The notes beneath the pieces are model-generated. The model was not told where the DNA came from. It saw nothing but the letters and a program-made list of their open reading frames with translations, and ran no database searches. This document shows positions 9,604 through 16,796 of a DNA stretch of 64,000 nucleotides, in pieces (position 1 is the stretch's first letter; the number at the start of each line of letters is the position of its first letter). This stretch comes from JAPLDB01 sp038230515 (GTDB taxonomy: Bacteria; Bacteroidota; Bacteroidia; AKYH767-A; 2013-40CM-41-45). The DNA lies in NCBI GenBank assembly GCA_038230515.1, contig JBBRND010000008.1:62001-126000 (forward strand). The letters are read 5' to 3'. The translations under genes and the position numbers were made by a program.

Positions 9604-9960
9604 ATGCACTTTGCATTAAAGCGCATGCTTTTAAAGGCAAGGTGTCTGCACTTTGACCTAAAGTGAGTGCTTCTTGTGTTAAAGTATGTGTACTTCAACA
9701 CGAAGTACATGCACTTTGCATTAAAGTATGTGTACTTCAACACGAAGTAGATGCACTTTGACTTAAAGTAAGTGTACTTCAACACGAAGTACATGCACTT
9801 TGCATTAAAGTATGTGTACTTCAACACGAAGTAGATGCACTTTGACTTAAAGTATGTGTACTTCAACACGAAGTAGATGCACTTTGACTTAAAGTATGTG
9901 TACTTCAACACAAGGTGTATGCTCTTTAACTTAAATATATATGCTTTTGATATAAAGTGC
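9604..9960. repeat. tandem array A, 17 units of 21 bp
   Basis: Exactly 17 consecutive 21-bp units fill 9604-9960. Each contains a near-palindromic 14-bp core, consensus AAGTANNTGNACTT, separated by 7-bp linkers. Units alternate between two types (linker CAACACG, and linker TGCATTA or TGACTTA), giving a 42-bp higher-order repeat in the middle; end units are degenerate. The minus strand is open through most of the array only because 21 is a multiple of 3 and no unit contains a stop; it would encode a 14-residue repeat of low-complexity type. The array lies between the zinc-ribbon gene and the fn3 gene. Confidence 0.95.
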
Positions 9961-10145
9961 GAACAGTTTGGGCGGCTAAATCCTCTTTTCGCTCAGAAAA
10001 CAAGCGTCAAAAAAATATTTTCAAAAATTGCACGTAAAGCGACCTGCTTGCCCCTTATTACTTTAGAAGAGAGTGATGAAAAGCAAAAGAACGACTAAAG
10101 AAAATAAACAGCGTATTTAATAATAACAATTAAAATCTTATCAAA

Positions 10146-10757
10146 ATGTCACAGGCAACTTTCAAATTATCAAACACAGTTTCCAAACTGATTGCACAGG
10201 TACGGGAGATCATGGTAAAATTTATTGCAAACGTTTTGGTGTACGCCACACCTAATCCAAGCATGGCTACTTTAAAAACACTTACCGATAACCTGGAAGC
10301 AAGTGAAGGAGCAGCGATGAAAGGCGGCACGGATAAAACCAAACAGATGAATCTTGATAAAAAACTGGTGAAGGATAACATGGCGGGCTTGCTCGGCTAT
10401 ACCCAATCTACCAGCGGAGGCGATGCTGCAAAAATTAACTTAGTGGCTAATGTAAAAAAACAATCTTCGCCCAAGGGCTTGCTTCCAGCGCCTACTGATG
10501 TGCGCAGCATCTACGGTGAGCATGAGGGAGAAATTCTCTTCCGTTGGAAAGGAGTGGTAGGCAAAAGCACTTACGTGATGCAATTTAACGACACACCTGG
10601 TGACGATACGAAATGGAAGGAGATCGGCTTTACCGGAAAAACCAACTACAATGCCTCAGGTCTGGTAAGTGGGAAGATGTACAGTTTCCGCATTGCCACT
10701 GTAAGTGCTGCAGGCATTAGCGGGTGGAGCAATGTGAGCAGTCACAAAGCAACCTAA
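10146..10757 (+). CDS. helical-domain plus fibronectin type III protein
   Basis: A 203-residue protein without a signal peptide. Residues 33-87 form a helical segment with the pattern Y.TPNP...L..L.......K.....LV...MAGLLGYTQ. This pattern recurs twice in the 240-residue protein at 30335. Residues about 113-203 form a fibronectin type III domain (LPAPTDVRSIYG, ILFRWKGV, then ASGLVSGKMYSFRIATVSAAGISGWSN). The gene sits 185 bp after a 21-bp repeat array and ends at a strong terminator. Function unknown; the lack of an export signal is unusual for an fn3 protein and may point to a cytoplasmic role or non-classical export. Confidence 0.8.
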   Translation: MSQATFKLSNTVSKLIAQVREIMVKFIANVLVYATPNPSMATLKTLTDNLEASEGAAMKGGTDKTKQMNLDKKLVKDNMAGLLGYTQSTSGGDAAKINLVANVKKQSSPKGLLPAPTDVRSIYGEHEGEILFRWKGVVGKSTYVMQFNDTPGDDTKWKEIGFTGKTNYNASGLVSGKMYSFRIATVSAAGISGWSNVSSHKAT

Positions 10758-10780
10758 GAAGGAATAATAGGTGTGTAATT

Positions 10781-10820
10781 AAAATCCCTGTTCCGGAGTA
10801 TTGGAGCGGGGATTTTTATT
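10781..10820 (+). terminator. intrinsic terminator after the fn3 gene
   Basis: Perfect outer arms AAAATCCC (10781-10788) and GGGATTTT (10809-10816), with a partly paired inner section, followed by a T-rich tail. It starts 23 bp past the stop codon of the fn3 protein gene. The stretch from here to 11032 shows nothing else I can name. Confidence 0.85.
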
Positions 10821-11032
10821 TTCTCACAAATCATATCTTCCGAAAAATTGAACAATTTACCTGGGTAAATATTTCCCTGTACGATTGTTCAATAAACGGA
10901 ACGAACTTTAAGTACCATGCGCTCTATTCTTTTTCGCTTTCGTGGTCGGCTTTTGATTGCTGCATCAAAGCTCATGCTACTTTGGCTTATCCGCATTTCA
11001 AACGGAAAACATCATAGACTACGATCATAAAA

Positions 11033-11908
11033 TTATTTCTCTCCATAAATAATAAGAGCCTGTGAATCCATCAAGGCAGGTTCAGCAGGATAAGCTTTTC
11101 TGAAAACTTCCCCCACTTCACTTTTTATTTTTTCCTTCATCGCATCATCCGCTTTGCTCATGCCTGCTACAATGGGTGCTGCTACTTCATTCATCTGCCT
11201 CCAGAAAAATTCAAACGATTCCATTTCCGCTTTGTTATTAACAATTGTCTGGTTTGTGTTTTTTAAACCTGCTTCTTTAAAAAGGTTTGTCATTAGTCCG
11301 GGTGCTGCACAACGAAACATTCCGGGAGCGCCCGTTGGCGGTTGAGGCAATTGCAGGTTTTTTATCAGGGGTGCCATTATGCACGTAACCCAGAAGTTAT
11401 TTTCAGGCGGTCCCCATACGGCAGTTGCAATTCTTCCTCCCGGTTTCAGCACACGCGCCATTTCTTTGGTTGCCATCAGCATATCCGGAAAAAACATATA
11501 CCCGAAGCGGCAACTGATTGCATCGAATGTGTTGTCGGCAAAAGGTAATTCGCTGATGTCGCAATTCACTGTTGTGTAATTGCTGAGACCATGTTTGGTT
11601 GCTTTCTCACGTGCAGTGGCAAGCATTTTTTCTGAAATATCCTGCCCGGTTACTTTTCCTTTCTTTACGATGGAGGCAATCCTGATTCCCGGTTCACCGG
11701 TGCCTGTTGCGACATCAAGTACCACATCCGTTTCTTTCAATTTCAGTGGTCGGATAATTTCTTCAGCAAATGGCTTCATGAAAGTCACTACCCAGTCGTC
11801 CCATTTTTTCCAACCGGGTGCAAATGCATTCCATGTTTCTTTTTGCTGCTCGCGTATTTGCTCCTGCTGAGCATTGAGTTTCTTCTTTTCAATTACTACT
11901 TCTTTCAT
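11033..11908 (-). CDS. class I SAM-dependent methyltransferase, UbiE-like
   Basis: A 291-residue methyltransferase. Motif I is clear at about residues 63-71 (VLDVATGTGEPGIRIA), followed by TGQDISEKMLATAREKA (motif II region), NCDISELPFADNTFDAISCRFGYMFFPD and ARVLKPGGRIATAVWG (motif III), the usual order of the Methyltransf_11/UbiE group. The substrate is not evident; no quinone-biosynthesis neighbours are present. It is the last gene of a small minus-strand cluster after an FAD-dependent oxidase and a broken cupin gene, which suggests modification of a small molecule. The gap to the cupin remnant is only 22 bp. Confidence 0.9.
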   Translation of the reverse strand: MKEVVIEKKKLNAQQEQIREQQKETWNAFAPGWKKWDDWVVTFMKPFAEEIIRPLKLKETDVVLDVATGTGEPGIRIASIVKKGKVTGQDISEKMLATAREKATKHGLSNYTTVNCDISELPFADNTFDAISCRFGYMFFPDMLMATKEMARVLKPGGRIATAVWGPPENNFWVTCIMAPLIKNLQLPQPPTGAPGMFRCAAPGLMTNLFKEAGLKNTNQTIVNNKAEMESFEFFWRQMNEVAAPIVAGMSKADDAMKEKIKSEVGEVFRKAYPAEPALMDSQALIIYGEK

Positions 11909-11930
11909 TTTAATAGAGTTTAAATTGTTT

Positions 11931-12188
11931 TTATTTTTTCATCGTGGCTTCCTTATACGGATGCTCTTTCAACTCAACCAATAGGAACCGCGCTGTTTTA
12001 GTCCCTGTATTTTCTGTCATGTGTGGGCGGTCAGGCCCTGAATAAGTATTGTCTCCAGCCTTTAGCTCTAGTTCTTCTGTTTTGCAATCGCTGTAATAGA
12101 CTTTTAATTTGCAGTCCAGTGCGCTTTAGCTTGACGCAGCGAAAAGAAGAAGCAAAGTTCCGGTAACAAATGAGCGAATAGTTTTCAT
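11931..12188 (-). pseudogene. cupin-domain secreted protein, broken
   Basis: Reading the minus strand from the ATG at 12188 gives a signal peptide (MKTIRSFVTGTLLLLFAASS) and then an in-frame TAA. The same frame continues open to a TAA at 11931-11933 and encodes a cupin-like C-terminal half with ELELKAGDNTY, SGPDRPHMTENTGTKTARF and LLVELKEHP. The usual first half of the cupin barrel (the HxH-bearing strands) is absent, so an internal deletion plus stop is likely. It lies 53 bp after the FAD oxidase and 22 bp before the methyltransferase, in the same orientation. Confidence 0.7.
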
Positions 12189-12241
12189 AAGATTTGTTTT
12201 AAAAAATTGATTTGAGTTATGTTTAATTTATTGATTACTGT

Positions 12242-13648
12242 TTATACCATTGCGGTACCAACTTCAGCAGTCAGAGGTTTGATGTTCTGGTTCACGCGGA
12301 AAAGATTCTTCGGATCATACTTGGTTTTTATTTTTACCAGGCGGTCGTAATTCTTTCCATAGGTTGCCTTAATGCGGTCAATACCTTCATCCATCATGAA
12401 GTTAATGTAAGCAGCGCCACCTGCAGAGTATGGATGCAAAGCATTGTAATAATCTTTTGTCCACTTGGTGATGATGTCTTTATTCTTCGCATCAGGATCA
12501 ACACCCACAATTACTTCCGCCCATTTTGCATCGCGGTGCTCCCAGGTGGTTGCATCATGCTTGATGCGCGCTGCCGCACCATCAATAGGATAGAGGTGCA
12601 TGCCAGAGTGCATCGTAGGCATTGCTTTTCCGAATTCAACATGTTTCTTAATTGCCTCATCGCTTAGTTCTTTTACAAAGTCAGCTCTCCAATACCATTG
12701 ATAACCTTTCGGATACACAGCATCAAACATTCCCTGCAAGGCAGGATGAGGAATTGGTCCTACAAAATCGAGCGCAGGTTTGCGGAAGGCGCGTATCGGC
12801 TCAAAAGTTTTTTCTGCTTTCTCCAGTGGACCTGTATAGCACCACACGATGCCGCACATTTTTTTGTTGTGAAGATGAGCGGGGAAAGGATCTCCAGGAG
12901 GAACGGTTAGAAATGCAAAGAAGCCATTGATGTCCTCAGGCGCTACCACGATCAGGTCGCGGTACCATTTCATCACTTCTTCCGTTTCACTCAGTTCGTA
13001 CAGCATCGGTCCTGCATACACGGTGTCAATGGGATGAAGCCGGAAAAGAAAAGAAGTAACAACTCCGAAATTTCCTCCACCACCGCGCACAGCCCAGAAT
13101 AAATCGCTGTTGTTTGTTTCATCTGCCGTTATGTGGCTTCCGTCAGCAAGTACGATGTCAACCGAAAGAAGATTATCAATGGAAAGTCCGCACTTGCGCG
13201 TAAGGTGACCGATGCCGCCACCGAGTGTAAGCCCGCCCACGCCTGTGGTAGAAATAATTCCGCTCGGTGTAGCCATTCCGAAAGCATGCGTAGCATGATC
13301 TACATCGCCCCAGGTGCATCCTCCCCCTGCCCGAACGGTTCTTGCTGCAGGATCTACGTGCGCATATTTAATTCCGGAAAGATCAATCACCAGTCCGTCA
13401 TCGCATATGCCAAGCCCGCCACCGTTATGACCTCCGCCACGTATGGCAATCACCAGGTTGTTTTCCCGCCCAAAGTTTACGCAGGCAATTACATCAGCCA
13501 CATCATTACACTTTGCAATAGCAAGCGGGCTTTTGTCAATCATTGCGTTGTAAACCTTGCGTTCTTCGTGATAGGGAGCATCGTTGCGTTGAATCAGTTG
13601 ACCACGGATGGCAGCTTTCAAGCTGTCGAAATTTAGTTGAGTTGTCAT
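12242..13648 (-). CDS. FAD-dependent oxidase, berberine-bridge-enzyme-like
   Basis: A 468-residue flavoprotein of the FAD_binding_4 plus BBE architecture. His74 in RGGGHNGGG is the expected 8-alpha-histidyl FAD attachment site. The second attachment Cys of bicovalent members (the CPxVG motif) is replaced by STTGVGG, so mono-covalent flavin is predicted. The FAD domain continues with GGLTLGGGIGHLTRKCG and the C-terminus has the BBE signature YDPKNLFRVNQNIKP. Such enzymes oxidise sugars, alkaloids or other alcohols with O2; the substrate here is unknown. No signal peptide. It heads a cluster with a cupin remnant and a methyltransferase; a 16-bp palindrome lies upstream at 13707-13722. Confidence 0.92.
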   Translation of the reverse strand: MTTQLNFDSLKAAIRGQLIQRNDAPYHEERKVYNAMIDKSPLAIAKCNDVADVIACVNFGRENNLVIAIRGGGHNGGGLGICDDGLVIDLSGIKYAHVDPAARTVRAGGGCTWGDVDHATHAFGMATPSGIISTTGVGGLTLGGGIGHLTRKCGLSIDNLLSVDIVLADGSHITADETNNSDLFWAVRGGGGNFGVVTSFLFRLHPIDTVYAGPMLYELSETEEVMKWYRDLIVVAPEDINGFFAFLTVPPGDPFPAHLHNKKMCGIVWCYTGPLEKAEKTFEPIRAFRKPALDFVGPIPHPALQGMFDAVYPKGYQWYWRADFVKELSDEAIKKHVEFGKAMPTMHSGMHLYPIDGAAARIKHDATTWEHRDAKWAEVIVGVDPDAKNKDIITKWTKDYYNALHPYSAGGAAYINFMMDEGIDRIKATYGKNYDRLVKIKTKYDPKNLFRVNQNIKPLTAEVGTAMV

Positions 13649-13706
13649 GATGAATTTCTTTTAGAGTTGAGCCGACAAAGATGCAGTGGGAATGAGTCCT
13701 CGTCAA

Positions 13707-13722
13707 TCCCATAAGTATGGGA
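13707..13722. promoter_or_regulatory. palindromic operator-like site 1
   Basis: TCCCATA-AG-TATGGGA is a perfect 7-bp inverted repeat about 60 bp upstream of the FAD oxidase start, in the divergent region with the TPR gene. The extended motif, GTCAATNCCATANNTATGGG beginning at 13703, recurs at 16775 beside the two-component genes. Shared binding of one regulator is inferred. Confidence 0.5.
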
Positions 13723-13856
13723 CAAAAGTTAATCTCAGTTTTTTTTCTGAAAAGAAAAAATATTTTGAGGGATGTAACCAGTTTGTAAAGAATAATGATA
13801 GTGAAAGAAAAAAGAAGTCAAGCGTGGTGAACAGTTCTTCCTGTTTACTTTTTTTT

Positions 13857-13864
13857 TACTTTTG
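13857..13864 (+). promoter_or_regulatory. -7 box TACTTTTG upstream of TPR gene
   Basis: Matches the Bacteroidota -7 consensus TAnnTTTG. Transcription would start near 13870, upstream of the ATG at 13896 but far downstream of the in-frame ATG at 13686. It therefore supports the later start for the TPR protein. No good TTTG element is visible at the expected distance upstream. Confidence 0.55.
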
Positions 13865-13895
13865 CCCTTTCAAATTTAGAGAGACAAAAAATAAA

Positions 13896-16058
13896 ATGCA
13901 AACAAACAATGCCCTCAAAAAAATTCCTTTTGAGCCCGAAAAGTTTCATCATTACATCAACACCATTGATGATTTGCAGTCCTCTATTGATACCATCGGG
14001 TTCACTATTTATCCTGTTGACGAAAACGGAAAAAATAATTACAGCGATAAGGAAAATCAAAAGGAAATAGTTAATCAACCCATGTATCTGCGATGGAAGT
14101 GGACACCGGAGGAAAGCATCACCTGGTCACGTTTCAGGAAAGAGCATGACATGCTTTATGAAAAATACCAACCGGCCGGAGAGATAACAGATGCGAAATT
14201 GAAACAGCAGTTGCGTCAGCAGTTGCATCAGCATATCACCGACTTCATTGCCTTCGAGCAGGAACATCAGCTTATTGACCGGGTAGCAAACGGGAGAAAT
14301 ACAACGGTGGTTCAGATGGAAACGTTCAATATCAGGCGCGACCTTTTCAAATTCAAAACCGCGCTTCGAACCATCACTTTTAATTATGAAAAAGAGCAGC
14401 CATTTAAGGAGGATGAAAACGAATTCATAAAAAAATATATTTCTCTACACGAGCGTGGTTTTCAACTGGCAGAAAGAATAAAAAAACTTCGCGCAGATAT
14501 AAGAGAGCTGAGGGAGAAATTGCCCGCGCTAATGCAGAGAATTCCAGATGTGAAAGAGAAATTAGACAAAGCGCTCAACATGGTTTTTATTCCTACTCCC
14601 AAAATGAAAGGCGCTTTCAGCGATGTGGTTAGTTTTTATGTTCCCACAGCGGAGGAAAATCAACAACGTGCTGATGATTTCAATCAAAGTTACGCACTAC
14701 TCCAAAAGGATGTTACGGAGTTGAGCAGTAAATGCACAGATGTATTCAAAGAAATAGAATGGACTGAAACACTTACTGATGAGGACATCGGTGAATACAC
14801 CGAACCTTTATTTAAAGAAGTTAAGAAATTAATAGATGAATTGTTTGAAGAATTGTCCCAATCAATTGATGTGATGTCTCTTTATGATGACCACCAGGAG
14901 TTTCTTGGATGCTGGAGTGATATTATAATGAAAGAAAGTTCAAAGGCATCGGATGACTGGGAATTTTTTGTTCACGAAGAAATTATTCTCATCAATTTTT
15001 ACAATGCCCTCATACATTTTGCAGATGATAAATTAAATGGAGAAGAAGAAGGTGAGCAAATATCTCCGTCAACTTCACCGGCAGATGAAACGGATGATCT
15101 TCGGTCAGAAACCCTCAGGCGGTACGAATCGGATCAGAAGTTGAATACCAATTCCTATTTCGATGTATCCGATTGGCATATTATTCTAGATCATTTTGAA
15201 GCCAGGCGTGATAACAAGAGTAAAGCCCTCGCCATGGAGCAGGCACAGTCACAACACTCCGGTGAAGGCACTCTTCTTATTCGTGAGGCGCAACAACTGG
15301 CAGGAGAACACAACTATAAAAAGGCGCTTCAATTAATAAAGCAAGCCGAGGAGCAGGGACCTCCACATCATCCCGGCCTGTTTTATACCAAAGCAAATAT
15401 CTATTGTCAGTTGCAAACACCCGATCTTGCCATTCCACTCTACAAAAAATTAATGGCAGAAGAAGCCAAAGAGTTGAAGTGGTGGCGAACCAATTCGACT
15501 GAGCGCTTGATAGAAATTTACGAAAAGAAAAAAAATTACCAGGAGTGTATCCGGCTCAGTAAATTGCTCATTGCAGAAGAGCCCGATAATGAAAATTGCT
15601 TCAACAACCTCGCACGTCTAAACTGCTTAAGCAATTATCCTGAAGAGGCAGAAATACTGCTGAAAGACTTTCTCCATACGCATCCCAAAAGTGCTGTATG
15701 CTTTCTGCGCATCGGTCATGTATATTTTGAAACAAAAGAATATGACAAAGCGATCGAGCGCTATGACCGCGCTTTTTCGATTGACAAAACAGAATATTAC
15801 GGAGCCATTTATCACAAAGGAAAAGCTCTGATGGAATTAAAAAAATATGACGAAGCCGTAATATGTTTCGAATTATGCGTATTTTATTTTAAATTGGAAA
15901 AAGATTACAACCTGGGCGCAGCGCAGTGTTATGTAAAACTCGACCTGAACGAACAGGCAATCCGTCATTATCGAAGAGCGCTTATCCTAGATCCCGATTG
16001 TAGGGAAGCAATGGAAGCATTGATGGAGTTTAATAAAAAAAGCGAACTCGCCTCTTGA
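13896..16058 (+). CDS. TPR-repeat protein, cytoplasmic
   Basis: A 720-residue protein starting MQTNNALKK. An open frame extends upstream to an ATG at 13686, but those 70 residues are low-complexity and lie before a promoter box, so I take 13896. The first about 440 residues are mostly helical and Lys/Glu-rich with coiled-coil character (AERIKKLRADIRELREKL) and match no family I know. From about residue 468 there are roughly six tetratricopeptide repeats, for example AVCFLRIGHVYFETKEYDKA and NLGAAQCYVKLDLNEQAI. Probably a scaffold for protein interactions. It is convergent with the response regulator gene, 35 bp apart. Confidence 0.82.
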   Translation: MQTNNALKKIPFEPEKFHHYINTIDDLQSSIDTIGFTIYPVDENGKNNYSDKENQKEIVNQPMYLRWKWTPEESITWSRFRKEHDMLYEKYQPAGEITDAKLKQQLRQQLHQHITDFIAFEQEHQLIDRVANGRNTTVVQMETFNIRRDLFKFKTALRTITFNYEKEQPFKEDENEFIKKYISLHERGFQLAERIKKLRADIRELREKLPALMQRIPDVKEKLDKALNMVFIPTPKMKGAFSDVVSFYVPTAEENQQRADDFNQSYALLQKDVTELSSKCTDVFKEIEWTETLTDEDIGEYTEPLFKEVKKLIDELFEELSQSIDVMSLYDDHQEFLGCWSDIIMKESSKASDDWEFFVHEEIILINFYNALIHFADDKLNGEEEGEQISPSTSPADETDDLRSETLRRYESDQKLNTNSYFDVSDWHIILDHFEARRDNKSKALAMEQAQSQHSGEGTLLIREAQQLAGEHNYKKALQLIKQAEEQGPPHHPGLFYTKANIYCQLQTPDLAIPLYKKLMAEEAKELKWWRTNSTERLIEIYEKKKNYQECIRLSKLLIAEEPDNENCFNNLARLNCLSNYPEEAEILLKDFLHTHPKSAVCFLRIGHVYFETKEYDKAIERYDRAFSIDKTEYYGAIYHKGKALMELKKYDEAVICFELCVFYFKLEKDYNLGAAQCYVKLDLNEQAIRHYRRALILDPDCREAMEALMEFNKKSELAS

Positions 16059-16093
16059 ATTCACTTCTCTTTCTTCTAAGATATTTTCTTCCA

Positions 16094-16726
16094 CTATCCC
16101 TTTTTAGTAAACGCTTTTGCTGCTGCTTCGGTTGCAGAGTGTACATGCAGCTTTTCATAAATGCGTTTAATGTGTGAGCGCACTGTTTCGAGCGTAATGC
16201 CCAGGGAGCTTGCAATCATTTTGTAGCTATGTCCCGTTATAAGGAGTTGCAGCACTTCCTGTTCGCGCGGTGCCAGCTTGCTTACCTCTTCGGTGTGTGT
16301 GGATGCTTTAGGAAAAAGGTCCAGCACTTTGCGCGCAATGGAGGAAGTCATCGGAGCGCCTCCATTCAGCACATCGTTAATGGCTTCGAGAATTTTTTCG
16401 GGCGATGTTTTCTTCAGCAGGTAGCCCGATGCTCCGGAACAGATCGCATCGAACACACTGTCGTTATCTTCGAACACGGTTAGTATGATGACATGCACAT
16501 GAGGGAATTTCTTTTTGATGATGCGCAAACCTTCAAGTCCGTTCACGCCTGCCATTTCTATATCCATCAGCACAACTTCGGGGCGCAATGTTTCCATTTC
16601 GTAAGTCACATGGTCACAGTTTTCAAAAGCGCCTTTCAGCACAAACTGCGTTGAGGAACTAATAAGATCGGAGATAGAGTTCCGGAGAAAAATATTGTCT
16701 TCGTAAATGACTACTGCTGTGTGCAC
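16094..16726 (-). CDS. NarL/LuxR-family response regulator
   Basis: A 210-residue response regulator if it starts at the GTG at 16726 (VHTAVVIYEDN). The open frame runs further upstream, but the receiver fold begins here and no ATG is closer. The acidic pair is E9/D10, the phospho-acceptor is D55 (VVLMDIEMAGVNG) and the conserved Lys lies in GYLLKKTSPEKI. The C-terminal LuxR helix-turn-helix reads LAPREQEVLQLLITGHSYKM and ITLETVRSHIKRIYEKL. It is the natural partner of the sensor kinase ending at 16788, 61 bp upstream on the same strand. An operator-like palindrome at 16775-16796 could mediate autoregulation. Confidence 0.93.
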   Translation of the reverse strand: MHTAVVIYEDNIFLRNSISDLISSSTQFVLKGAFENCDHVTYEMETLRPEVVLMDIEMAGVNGLEGLRIIKKKFPHVHVIILTVFEDNDSVFDAICSGASGYLLKKTSPEKILEAINDVLNGGAPMTSSIARKVLDLFPKASTHTEEVSKLAPREQEVLQLLITGHSYKMIASSLGITLETVRSHIKRIYEKLHVHSATEAAAKAFTKKG

Positions 16727-16774
16727 GATGCATAAAATTTTAAGATGGTGAAAGTAGAATGGGGCGGGCGGTTG

Positions 16775-16796
16775 GTCAATACCATATTTATGGGGA
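16775..16796. promoter_or_regulatory. palindromic operator-like site 2
   Basis: GTCAATACCATATTTATGGG matches 17 of 20 positions of the site at 13703 upstream of the FAD oxidase. It overlaps the end of the sensor kinase gene and lies about 50 bp before the response regulator start. The core is the inverted repeat CCATA-TT-TATGG. Confidence 0.5.

Noticed and set aside
9594..9911. 105-codon minus-strand gene encoding a 14-residue repeat
   Set aside because: The frame exists only because the 21-bp repeat is divisible by three and free of stops; sequence is determined by the DNA repeat.
9604..9960. CRISPR array
   Set aside because: Units of 21 bp with 7-bp recurring linkers, no unique spacers and no cas genes in the window. 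The same argument applies to arrays B and C.
10724..11017. 97-codon plus-strand gene
   Set aside because: Starts inside the fn3 gene and reads through its terminator; no coding character.
13686..13895. 70-residue N-terminal extension of the TPR protein
   Set aside because: It precedes a -7 box at 13857-13864, overlaps the operator-like palindrome and is low-complexity.
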